The notes beneath the pieces are model-generated. The model had not been told where the DNA came from. It was given only the letters and a program-made list of their open reading frames with translations, and ran no database searches. Shown piece after piece: positions 35,368 through 46,070 of a DNA stretch of 64,000 bases. The DNA comes from Bidens hawaiensis (lineage: Eukaryota; Streptophyta; Magnoliopsida; Asterales; Asteraceae): positions 372,001 to 436,000 of the forward strand of contig JAIQDT010001131.1 in NCBI GenBank assembly GCA_021521415.1, read 5' to 3'. How positions within the stretch are numbered: the stretch's first letter is position 1; every line of letters begins with the position of its first letter. The translations under genes were made by a program, and so were the position numbers.

Positions 35368-36696
35368 TCAGCCTCTCGCCGGATTGGACGACGATGCCTG
35401 ACCCACTGCTTGTCTCCCATTTCCTCCCTGGTTCAGCCTCAGACAGTTTCTCTTGAAGTGATATGTGCTGCCACATTCAAAGCAAGCTCGGCTAGTGGTC
35501 ATCATTTGGTTTCCTTGTGGGTTTTGTTGTCGGGTTGGTTGGGTCCTAAATGGCTGCGCACGGATAGGTTGCGGTTGTCGGTTCAGATTGTTCAGGGTTG
35601 TCCTACAACTCGGTGCGTAGTGCCCATTTCTGCCACACCGGTGGCACAATACCTCCTTGCACACACCACCATGCTGGCAACCGCATTTCCCACATTTAGG
35701 GAACGTCCCTTTCTGCGATTCCTGCCTTCCGCCTGAACTAGTCATGGTGTAGTTCTGGGCAGCGGGCCTAGCACGTTTACTTTGCTGCTTCTCCCGGATC
35801 CTATTGTCATACGCACCTCGCTTTCCCCCAGCAGACTCTCCTGCCACCTTCAGTGCCCCACACCTCACGAAATCGTATGTGACGATACCAGCTTGCGTCA
35901 CCACACTCTCAAACGTCTGGTGTCCCCCAGAGTTGACTATACTCCTTACTAGTGGAGTTAGTCCCCATATATAACGCTCAACCCTCTTTGACTCTGGGGT
36001 GACCAACCATGGCACTAATCGCGACAATTCGTTAAATCGGTTTGTATAACCTAAGTGGTCTGCCCCCTGCATCTCCAGGTTCCACAATTCGTTTTCTAAC
36101 TTTTGCAGTTCGTTTTTCGGGCAGAAATGTTCCAGTACGTGAGCCTTGAGCTCTGTCCAGGTCATGCGGTTTGTCGCCGCCTGACCGTGAGTCTGCACTA
36201 TGGTGTTCCACCATGTCAAGGCATGGTCCGTGAACCTGCAGGTAGCATACTTAACAACGTAATCCTCAGGGCAGTTGCTGATGTTCACAACAGCCTCTAT
36301 TTTCTCGATCCACTTAACCAAACCATTGGGTCCCTCAGATCCGCTAAATTCTAGGGGTTTGCACAACATAAAGTCTTTGATCGAACATCCCCTGGATGCA
36401 GGAATCGGTTCAGTACGGTTCGTCTCTACAGTAGGTATAGGGCCATTACTGTATGTAACGACCACCCTAGGTGGTGCGTCATTACTCGGAATCGTGTTAT
36501 CATTCTGCGGAGGATTAGTATTTCGTTCCCCGTCATTATTGGTGGTCGTTTGATTGCTCGGAGGGGCTGGGTTGGTCGAATTTGTAATACTGGCGGCGAT
36601 GCGCGATACTATATCCGGTATCGCCGCCTCTAACTGTTGAGCAATCAAACTGCTCACGTCCACTTCCGACAATTGGGCTGAACGTTTTGGTGCCAT
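35368..36696 (-). CDS. Gypsy D gag, right copy
   Basis: The likely start is the ATG at 36696 (MAPKRSAQLSEVD). 442 residues: an Asn/Pro/Thr-rich N-terminus, a Gag domain (about 120-290; [35 protein letters not shown]), a basic stretch, then zinc knuckles at about 351-364 (CHRCGRNGHYAPSC) and 405-418 (CFECGSTYHFKRNC; the second knuckle has Tyr where the left copy has Asp). It would form the particle and bind RNA. It ends at a premature TGA just before the protease. This is the only gag copy with a full N-terminus. Confidence 0.92.
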   Translation of the reverse strand: MAPKRSAQLSEVDVSSLIAQQLEAAIPDIVSRIAASITNSTNPAPPSNQTTTNNDGERNTNPPQNDNTIPSNDAPPRVVVTYSNGPIPTVETNRTEPIPASRGCSIKDFMLCKPLEFSGSEGPNGLVKWIEKIEAVVNISNCPEDYVVKYATCRFTDHALTWWNTIVQTHGQAATNRMTWTELKAHVLEHFCPKNELQKLENELWNLEMQGADHLGYTNRFNELSRLVPWLVTPESKRVERYIWGLTPLVRSIVNSGGHQTFESVVTQAGIVTYDFVRCGALKVAGESAGGKRGAYDNRIREKQQSKRARPAAQNYTMTSSGGRQESQKGTFPKCGKCGCQHGGVCKEVLCHRCGRNGHYAPSCRTTLNNLNRQPQPIRAQPFRTQPTRQQNPQGNQMMTTSRACFECGSTYHFKRNCLRLNQGGNGRQAVGQASSSNPARG

Positions 36697-37066
36697 TCTA
36701 CACAACATCAAGAAAATATATATAATTAATACAAGTTCCAATCATAAAACACAACAAACATTCCATTCATTAATAAACATTAGTACATTTTACATCCATG
36801 TCAGTTCACATACGTTTCCTGTCATCATTACATAAGTTAAGTTTTCCTACATAGGGCCTATGTCGGCATCATCTCGACATAACCCACAATGGGTCAGTGC
36901 TTGAATGATACCCAAAAGTATCTATAACGATATACCCCAAAAGAGACCCTCTAAGGGCCAGTGGTTGTATTATAACTACCCAAGATTTACTCCATGTTAG
37001 CATCACCACTAACTGCTTACACGGAGTATCAAAAAGCGGCCCCTGTCTACTCCCGTCCTAACACAA
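36697..37066 (-). other. Spacer between upstream ORF and gag of Gypsy D
   Basis: 370 bp without a supported frame. It has several near-repeats of short strings such as CATCTCGACATAACCCACAATGG and CCCAAAAGTATC/CCCCAAAAGAG, but no clear regulatory signal. Confidence 0.4.
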
Positions 37067-37509
37067 CTAAACACGGTGGTATACCAAACCCACCAACACC
37101 GCCACCAACACCACCATCACAGCCAGCATAACCCGGATCCGCGTCTCCATCCGGCCGATCATCCACTGGGAGTATGAGCACTCCCTCTTCAGCTGCGAAA
37201 TCGCATACTGGTGGTCCAGTATGCAGTCCCCTAGGTACATCCGCCTTTGTACCCCCACCGTCAAGGCGGCGGAGTGCTCATTCACCTGTTCGGTGAGCAC
37301 TCGTAGCCACGCCGCCGCGTCCCTCTCCTGCCTGGGGAGACCCCACACAGGTGGAGTCACAGGCTCGGGCTGGGAGCGGGAGGACTCGCCCCTGCGGGTA
37401 GCAGGTCTGGGTGGGGGCGAGGTAGGTGGGACCTGCGGAATACTGATCCGCGCCGTGAGGCGGGGTCCGAATCCGGGAGGAATAGGGACGGACTGGGGTG
37501 CGGGTGGGG
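37067..37509 (-). pseudogene. ORF upstream of gag in Gypsy D, C-terminal part, with membrane helix
   Basis: On the - strand from 37509 it is open to the stop at 37067. It is Pro-rich first (PIPPGFGPRL, PPTSPPPRPATRRGESSRS), then a helical segment with WLRVLTEQVNEHSAAL, then a strong hydrophobic stretch at the extreme C-terminus (MLAVMVVLVAVLVGLVYHRV), probably a tail-type membrane anchor. Its first part lies at 49189-49350, beyond the inserted Gypsy E. Counting the target duplication once, the parts sum to exactly 200 codons in one frame. Such an ORF is not usual for Tekay-type elements, and its function is unknown. Confidence 0.7.
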
Positions 37510-40500
37510 TGTAACACCCCGTAACCGCAGCGGAAACGTACACGGGATGCGACAGACACCTCTGATATCAACCACATTGTTTATAAAGAAAACCGAATGC
37601 ATTAATATACTTCAAAATTACATTATCTCGTATGTCATTACCGTCTAGGTGATACACACATCATACAAAACGGTTCATAATTCTATCTGTTATAATGTAT
37701 CCTAACGTCCAGCACGCAAACCGTACACATATCAAGCACTTAGCACGTAATCAATCACTTTATCTTAGTTGTACCAGAAAAGCATGTGAGAAAACGAGTC
37801 AACTACGAATAGTTGGTGAGTTTCACAATTTTAGTAAACCATGATAAATCCATATCATAATATAATATTATCTGGGGACACTGTTAACCCATAAATACAT
37901 TTAATAACCTCTGGGAACTCTGTTACCCCAGAAACATACTTCCAATAACCTCTGGGAACTCTGTTACCCCAGAAACGCATTTAATAACCTCTGGGAACTC
38001 TGTTACCCCAGAAACATACTTCCAATAACCTCTGGGAACTCTGTTACCCCAGAAACACCTTTAATAACCTCTGGGAACTCTGTTACCCCAGAAACATACT
38101 TCCAATAACCTCTGGGAACCCTGTTACCCAGAAACTGTTGCGGGACCTTACAATATTAACAACTCAAATAATTACCATTTCAATACATTACCGTACGATT
38201 CCCGTACATTAAACATTATATAAATACATTCATTTCCATGCGTTCAGCACGTACTTAATCATTTTGATAGGAACATGCTTTCCGCCCCGGGAAAATATTT
38301 AAAACAGTTCAGTAAAAGGGGCTCGTGAAAACTCACCTTAGCACATGCAAGTAGGTAACAACAATCAATATCAGCTAACTCGTCCAATCTGTAATATGAT
38401 CCCTACGATCATTATTATACAATTATTGTTTATAAAATCTTATCAATCGGTACACCTGGGGACACTGTCAATCCAGCACTGTACCCGTTCTGGGGGCAAG
38501 GTTAACCCAGAAACACTTCTCCGGACTCAGATTGTGATGTCGTTTAGAGTTACAAGGTCACAACTTCTATTAGTCGTTTTTCTCGTTTTGCGTGCCTAGC
38601 ACGAATATCCGTTTTATGTTTCAAAAATGAATTTGGTCACACACGACCCGAAAATAGTGGTTGTCGGATAATTTAATTAAAGATGTGAAATTATAGCTCG
38701 GTTTAGACGTCCCGATTGGCCGCGGGACCCGTTTCCGTCTTTGGCGTACCGGAAACTATTAAAATAGATTAAAATTACTCAAATCATCCGAATTATTTTC
38801 GGATGATTTATTTTTACTTGTTTAGCTCATTTATATGAAAATAGTTCATTTTTAGGGTTTTTGTACACCAGTCAGCTCGCTTAAGCGAACTTCACCGGTT
38901 TACGCGTTTTACTTTAAAAATTTGATAATTAGCAAAAATAATTATCCGTTTACTCTCGGATCTTGAAATTTTGCACAAATCACTTTTTAACAGTGGGGAA
39001 TTTTATAAAAATATTTCCAGAATTAATTCTTATATTTAAAATTTACTTATCTATTTTTAAACACCATTTAAACACTAAATATGTCGTAAATACCAAACGA
39101 TCTTAGAAAAATCCCAAATTTCTCCTGGATGTCCCCTGCCATCCACATAGTCCCCTGTAAATTTTCCAGAACCAAAATCTTCTTTTACATGCCCTTTTTC
39201 CAAAACCGAGCTAGAAATCCCTAGAACTCGTTTAACCGAAAAGCCTACTTAGACTTCTCCAACGGACCTCAAATTTTGTGTGTGACTTATAGATGATATG
39301 AAAAGCTTTTCTGAAATTTTCCAGAATTTTTCATGATATTTAACTATTTTTCACCATTTTTGGCCAAAACCGAGCATTAAATTCACCAAATATTCATCCT
39401 TCATCCAAAAATTACCAAAAATTCACAGAACTCATATTTCCATGTGTTTAACACCTCTTTAAAATTTCGTGATCTAACTCTAAACGACCAACAATCTGTC
39501 CGAAAACACATACACCGACAAAAACCGAATATACCTTTCGTTTTCCGCCACTACAAGCTACAAACTCATCTTTCCGCCTTATCTACCACTAAATACAGAG
39601 CCTACAAACAACATACCACAATACCAAGCAAGTTACACTCACGATCAAGCCATTTCTTTCATGGTTATGGTTATGATACTGAAAACAAAGATTTAACCGT
39701 AAAAATTCGTTTTTGACTCGTTTAACTCATTTCTTGGACCAAGATCCTTTGTATAACCCGTATACATCACTTGAACATGCAAGAATCGGTTTAATCTCGG
39801 GTTTTCACCCATTTTTCATTTGAAACCTCATTTTCTTGAAAGAAAACCTAAGAAAGGAAGATAAACACGATTACAACTCGGTTTTTACCTTGTGTTCTTG
39901 CTTGAAAACTCGGGTTTTGGTTCAAGAGCTTGAGAGAATTCATGGTTTTGTGGGATTGTGTTGTGAAAAAAAAGAAAATGAAGTGTGTTTGGGGAGTGTG
40001 TGTTGCGACCGGAGGTAGTGAGGGGGTGGGGTGGGACCCACCACTTCATTCTTGGCCACTCATTTGCATATCGGATATCCGGATAATGTTTTGGATAATC
40101 TGGTTCAGTTCGTTTCTCGGTTAAATGTTTAATTCGGCTTAAACGAGGCCAAAACGGTTGTTTTTCGGCTTAAAAATAAAATTTATATAAAACCGATTTA
40201 AAACTTAAACCATGACATTTATTAGCTTAAAACGTCATATTATTAGTTATTACGCATCTTTTTCGGCTTGATCGATCGTCTCTTGCTCGGCTTGGTATTA
40301 TTAAAGGTTTCGTTTAACGTACCGACGTACTTTTAAATCGAAATCCTTTTTCTGTGCCTTAATCCACTTATCCCGAAGCTTTAATACTTCGTAATATCAC
40401 TAAACATTATATATTTCGTCTATAATGTAATCCCCGATTCGTTCGGGTTTCAATAACCGTTCATCGATTAATCGTAATTTCGATACGACTAGCTGTATAT

Positions 40501-40630
40501 TCGAGTATAATTCGTACTGTGAATCTTATATACTCGTATAAGCACATTATAATTTCTATATTCAGTACTGAATAACACGTAAATAGTATATTCCGGCTAG
40601 GGTATACCTGAATTTGCCGGAATTGTTACA
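37510..40630 (-). repeat. 3' LTR of Gypsy E (3121 bp)
   Basis: Ends TGTAACACC and GTTACA. Nearly identical to 46071-49188. It differs from the Gypsy D LTRs mainly by a 41-42 bp tandem array (37870-38140) in place of the CCGTGGCATATCCCCCGCCC segment of D, and by lacking the 20 bp palindrome. Confidence 0.95.
37870..38140. repeat. Tandem array of 41-42 bp units in Gypsy E LTR
   Basis: About six to seven copies of a unit with CCTCTGGGAACTCTGTTACC and CCAGAAAC, alternating between linkers CATACTTCCAATAA and (G/A)C(A/C)TTTAATAA, so the higher-order period is about 80 bp. The same array is at 46433-46696 in the other LTR. A single related unit, GGGGACA(C/A)TGTTAACCC, occurs in both LTR families further right. 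Confidence 0.88.
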
Positions 40631-40640
40631 TTCTCCCCCC
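40631..40640 (-). promoter_or_regulatory. Polypurine tract of Gypsy E
   Basis: The - strand reads GGGGGGAGAA, then the LTR start TGTAAC. Perfectly kept although the adjoining coding region is ruined. Confidence 0.88.
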
Positions 40641-43075
40641 GTTACAAAAATTTCGTCCTCGAAATTTTACGCATTAACTACTTCCTTTTGCGGAAATAGG
40701 TGGGGGTATTTCCTTCAGAATTCACTCTCGCGCTACCAAGTATAATCTGGTCCTAGCTGTGAATTTCTACTTAATCTTAATTAATAACGCTTGGTGTGTC
40801 CAAACTGTTTAGTTTTCCCGTCTATTATCTTTACGGAATTAGTTATGATATCAAGCATGTCCTCTATGAGTACCTCTATTACTAGTACTCTCGTTGCCTC
40901 GTCGCTTAGGCACTTTTCAATCCGTATACATGGCAAAACCTCATGTATAGAACTTAGTCACTAGAATACTTTAATCGGTAAACTATATGACCAACCATAG
41001 AGATAGTTCTCATGGGGTCCAAATTATTAAGAAGCTATTTTCGGTTTTGCCAAACCTCATATCACCTCTCTAAGGTGATGCCTTAAAATACCTTGTCACC
41101 CCTTTCCGGCGACAATGGTTTCCTTTGAATGTTGGCATAACTCCTTTGCCAATTACGCGCTGCTTTCAATTTGTTTTAAATATTATAAATCTGATTGGTT
41201 GTTTCTCGAATCAATTCCAATCTTATGGCTTGATTGACGCCCATTTTCAATTTAACAAATTGGTGATAATTACTTCACCCAAAAAAAACTTCAAGCTCTC
41301 GATGCTTCCTTCCCCGCCTTCCAATAATGGAAGTAGGGTGACTATTTTGATCTGAGATAATTGAAAACGGCACTCCACGACGAGATACCATTTCACCATC
41401 ACGAATTTAGGCAAGAATTCATTGTGGTAATCGTCATAGATTGGAATGAAATGCGAGGGTTGGTTAATCGATTCGCGATTACCCAATTTTCCTCATGCCT
41501 TTGATATATCTTGGGAATTTGCATCCCGAAATCCAATGTAATTTATTCCCACTATCATTGGCGACTTTTCTGTTATTGTGGCGTTCCCAAGGGTTTTCGG
41601 TATGCAGTCTCATCTCTTGCATAACTTAAATTTTCACCAACATACGTAACCATATCTTTCTCCACTCTCGGTCATTAACAAAATCTTTTCAGAGATCTGT
41701 ATCATCAGTAGTCAAATCCGATCCCGGATGTATGGATTATTTCGATCTATGCGCTTCGTCAATGATTAACTCACGAAGGTCATGGAGGGTCGGGATCCAA
41801 ATCCGATTTTTGAAGTAGAGAATTTCGTGCACGCGTTGTTCGAAATTCTTCTCATTGCCGTAAAGTTCCTTCTTTTCCAATTGTCCCTCTTTCAACGCCT
41901 CACGTTGAGCGACTCGAATCAGATCCGAAAAGTTCGACTGGACTATCATCCCCAACGCCCTCATTCGCAATGGCTTAACCCGATCTTTCCTACTAAAGGC
42001 ATCGGTTACGACGTTAGCCCTGCCGGGTGGTAACGGATGTCACAGTCGTAATTGTTTAACAACTCAACCCATCTTCGATGCCTCATATTTAGTTCTTTCT
42101 GATCGAATATGTGATGCAAACTTTTATGATCGGTGAAGATGGTGCACTTCGTATCGTAGAGACAATGTCTCCACATTTTAAATGCATAGACAAACGCTCC
42201 CAGTTCTAAGTCGTGAGTAGGGTAATCTTACTCGTGTACTTTTAACTGTTGGGAAGCATAGGTTATAACCTTCATATACTGCGTCAACACGCATTCTAAC
42301 CATTTACGCGATGCGTCACAACACGCAACAAAACATCGTCTCCATCGGGGAGACTTAAAATCGGTGCTTGGCACAGTTTTAAGGGTTTCTATCTTATTTG
42401 GTTCTATGCGAAATCCTTGTTGTTTTACAACCTGACCAAGGGACTATGCATTCTTTATTCAAAATCACATTTTGAAAACTTCGCGTACAACTCCTCTTGC
42501 TTTAACACTTCCACAATTTTCCTTATCCGTCATTCGTGCTCTTCTTTACGTTGCGAATATATTAAAATATCATCAATGAATGTTATGACAAATTCGTCAA
42601 AATAAAGTTACAGACTCGGTTCATGAGTTCCATGAATGCTGCCGGCGCATTTGTTAGCCCAAAAGGCATAACTAAGAATTCATAATGGCCGTAGCGAGTC
42701 CGAAACACTGTTGTTGCAACGTCTTCCTCTTGGATCTCTCATTTGGTGATAACTATATCCACGATCAATTTTTCTAAAAATAAATCGTCCCTTGCAGTTG
42801 GTTAAATAGGTCATTCACTTCGAAGAAGTGAGCACCTACTCTTGATCGTCACTTTATTCAATTCTCCCTAATTAACACATATCCTAACACTTCCGTCCTT
42901 CATTTCCCAATTAAAACTGGTGCACCCCATGGTGACTAACTAGGTCGTATAAAATCTTATCCAGCAATTCTTGTAACTGATTGGATAATTCTTGCATCTC
43001 AGACGGTGCAAGTCGGCAGGATGCTTTAGCAACAGGGCCAGCTTGAGACATTACATCGATTCTGAATTCGACCTG
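40641..43075 (-). pseudogene. Decayed pol of Gypsy E
   Basis: Fragments align with Gypsy D pol in order: chromodomain/integrase end near 40670-41100, integrase near 41100-41700, the RNase H-integrase connection at 41737-41970 ([20 protein letters not shown]), RNase H near 42040-42380, RT near 42400-42960, with FGxTNAPAAF- and FIDD-region strings still visible at DNA level. Many indels and stops; a large part of the integrase is unrecognisable. It cannot make an enzyme. Confidence 0.85.
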
Positions 43076-44990
43076 TCGGGTTGGCGGTAATCCAGGGAGT
43101 TCTTCTGGGAAAACTTGTGGAAATTTGCGCACCACCGGGATATCTTCTATATATTTTCTTTTAAATACTTTGGCAATCACGTTTGTCAAATACACCACGT
43201 CTTCTTGTCGTAAATATTATAACATCTCAAGATGAGATTTGAGTGGCAACATAATACCGTACACTTTTCTCTGTATGTTATATATTTTTCTGTACCCAAC
43301 ACATATATATTTCTATATATATGTGTTTCTCCTTCTAATCATCATCTTTTCATATTTGATTTCTACTTCATGTTGAGTTAGCCAATCCATGCTAACCATT
43401 ACGTCAAAACTTCTTTGCTTTACTGGTCGTAGGTCAATAAGGAAAGGTTAATCGTTCAGAATAATAGGACAATTCGTACAATTTAGTTAACCATTAGGGA
43501 TTTACCGTTAGCGATTCTACAGTATAGGGTTCTATAATTTCACTTAATCGGTATCTTTCCCAATAATAGGAGGTTAACGGGAACTAGCTTCTATCGACGA
43601 CCGTAAAAATTGTCACTGAAGTCTATTGATTTATAACTACCACATACTTAACACCACCTTTGGATCATGACGTGCTTTATTCAATTTACTCACAAAAGCA
43701 TGGCTCCTTGCTTGATCAGAGGTTGATGCTTGTCATGAGGTTCATCTTCCAACGACACCTTGGTTCAACTTTGGGCAATTTCTTTTGAAACGTTCGGTAC
43801 TGCCACATTCATAGCAAGTACAACTGTTTGGCATAATTTGATTTCTTTGGGTGGATTGTTATTGAAGTTGTTGGGTTCGGAGTGGTCGTACATGAATGGG
43901 TTGGGGGTTGCCGGTTCACAAGGCTTCAATTGGTTCTACAATTTGGGGCATTACGTCCATCTTTACCATACCTGTGGCCTACTATCACCCGACATTCTTC
44001 TTTCTGCCGATAACTATATTTTCCACATTTAAGGAAGGACCCTTTATGCGGTTCATGTTTTCACACCAGAACTAGTCTTAGTATAATTATGGGTTGTAGG
44101 ACATACCTACTTATCCAAAGCCTATCTTGCACTATACCTTTATCATTTCTCTTCTTTATTACTCTACGTCTCACCTAACGTCCTTCCAGTCCACTTGTCA
44201 TAGAGTCAAATATATCGATGCTGGTTTGTGACACAACCCTTCCAATGGTCGTATATTTTACATGATTGGCTATACTCCTTATCGATGGAGTTGTCCCCAA
44301 TATTGCGCTCACTTCACTTAGTTTCAGGAGTAATTAGCCATGTTACCAGACATGACAATTCCTTTAAACGATTAGCGCGTTCTAAGTGACTATCACACAA
44401 CATTTCTATCTTTCATAGCTCATTTTCCAATCTCTGAACTTAATTATTCGAATAAAAGTGCTCTGGCACAAGAATTTTAAATCACGAACATATTATCTGA
44501 GCAATAATTTTTCTAACTATAAATTTGTACCATCGTGTTCCATCACGATACAACATAATCTACCAACATACCTATAGTATATTTCACTACACAATGTTCT
44601 AGACTCTTACCAATATCCTTAACCATTTCGATCTTTTCTATCCACTCGCTAATCTATTCCATCCTTTACCATCAGTCAACTATTAATAATCCCTTTAACA
44701 CAACCAACAAACATATCCTTCGTACCGGATCTAATTCATTACGACTACTATTCATGTTTAGTTTATAACTAACACTTGTAGTCATATTATTATTCGGTGG
44801 AACATTATCACTCTTAGCAATAACACTAAGAATTTAAATATTCATATTCATGTGATTGCTTGATCTATAATTCCACGATCACATTTGCATCAACACTAGC
44901 AGTGATCTGTGATACGACATCCGGTATCATCATCTGCTATCTTTGAGCAATCATCTGAATCAAATCAATCTCCATCCTTGGAGTTACTCT
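43076..44990 (-). pseudogene. Decayed gag and protease of Gypsy E
   Basis: The open stretch 42911-43198 covers the protease-RT connection (PVVRKFPQVFPEELPGLPPTRQVEF; here the codon after TR is CAG, where both Gypsy D copies have TAG). Upstream, DNA-level similarity to the D protease (about 43370-43640), zinc-knuckle region (about 43780-44060) and Gag domain (about 44100-44650) is clear but out of frame throughout. Confidence 0.82.
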
Positions 44991-44997
44991 TTTTATG

Positions 44998-45713
44998 TCA
45001 TTCTGCCGTACTCATCCCGTACGCAGTAATCAATACTAATCTCACCATATAACTCGTTACCAGCTCAACCATAACAACAGGTACACATACACACCAAATA
45101 TTATCACATATATTACACATACCGGCATCTAGTATATATGTCCCACAAATATAATAACATATGGACTTAACCTGACATCGGTTAACGTTTAAATATGTTT
45201 CATAACCCTTGTCACCAACTGACTTATAGACCTTTCTCAACAAAGATCAATGTTTAATATGCTTGATTTCAATATCCTTTTGCATGTCAGCATAACCGAT
45301 ACATGCTCACCGTGAGCACCAAACGATTACGTACCACGGAGTTATAATATCCGTGTCTATTCGTATATCCGGCATACACAGTATACCTCCTACGTACGAG
45401 CAACCAACTATGCCATAATGATTCCAACACTTCTTTGTGTATAGGTGATCATTCTATTCGATCCTACATGGGTGTAAACATCTAACGGATGTAAGGATAA
45501 CATAGGAAGTTATTAGAGTAGGCGGTACCGATGTTGGTAGGGTATGGGATTTATCAAATTTTGGTTGGGAGTGACGGTTACTAGACATTTCTGGTTAATG
45601 TCAAACGGGAGATTTGACTTGGTACCATCATAACTATAACCCGATGAGTCCGACTTATCGCCAACCGATGCTCTAGAAATTTCAGCATCCTCGGTACTTT
45701 TTATTATCACATC
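44998..45713 (-). pseudogene. Possible remnant of the ORF upstream of gag, Gypsy E
   Basis: A 65-codon open stretch (45513-45710) begins about 361 bp from the 5' LTR edge. The upstream ORF of Gypsy D begins 364 bp from its LTR edge. It is rich in Ser, Asp and Glu early (TEDAEISRASVGDKSDSSGYS), as in D. Protein similarity is weak and I cannot align it beyond this. The rest to 44998 has no clear frame. Confidence 0.35.
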
Positions 45714-46051
45714 CCCCGGTTCCTTATCCGGGTCTTATTTCCCAATACTTGAACCCCCAAGATATGCACACGTATATATATATATACACATTAGCACATA
45801 TAAATAATATTATATACTGTACACATATGTTGCCATTTTTACCTATTAATGTACCCCGTGACTTCCCCTGAATTCCCTCGTGCGGACAAGTCTGTTATTA
45901 TGTTCCGGACCATAATAACTCACTTGTCCATCCAAGTTCATCCAGACCTCGTCACTATAAATTATTAGTTGATATTCAGATCCTATAACACTTGAGCTAC
46001 TGGTTATATTTTAGGTATATTTTAAAGACATCCTAATTCTTTTATAACCAA
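45714..46051 (-). other. Leader of Gypsy E between primer site and upstream ORF
   Basis: Non-coding; matches 49440-49693 of Gypsy D closely (for example CCCGTGACTTCCCCTGAATT and CCGGACCATAATAACTCACT), so the leader is conserved better than the genes. A TATATATATA run lies at 45770-45785. Confidence 0.65.
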
Positions 46052-46068
46052 TGGCTCTGATACCAAGT
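46052..46068 (-). promoter_or_regulatory. Primer-binding site of Gypsy E (tRNA-Met type)
   Basis: The - strand reads CTTGGTATCAGAGCCA, beginning a few bases after the 5' LTR end. Identical to that of Gypsy D and intact. Confidence 0.92.
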
Positions 46069-46070
46069 TC

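Larger units (their letters stand above)
28491..36340 (-). repeat. 3926 bp tandem duplication of gag-pol in Gypsy D
   Basis: Copy 1 is 28491-32414 and copy 2 is 32417-36340. Two independent anchors (ACTTTATCAC at 28491 and 32417; TCCCTCAGAT at 32405 and 36331) give the same offset of 3926. The unit runs from mid-gag to near the end of integrase. The copies differ at few positions. At the junction (32405-32420) the gag sequence ending CTCAGAT joins pol sequence with only two or three bases of shared sequence. The period is not a multiple of three, so the fused pol runs out of frame into gag. Confidence 0.95.

Noticed and set aside
31367..35736. Two matching 147-codon + strand frames (31367-31810 and 35293-35736)
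   Set aside because: They are antisense to gag-protease and alike only because of the 3926 bp duplication. They follow the codon pattern of the opposite strand.
36697..37066. A small gene between the upstream ORF and gag of Gypsy D
   Set aside because: No frame of useful length in either direction.
37870..38140. CRISPR-like array of regular repeats
   Set aside because: Plant LTR context, units are continuous tandem repeats without unique spacers, and no cas genes are present.
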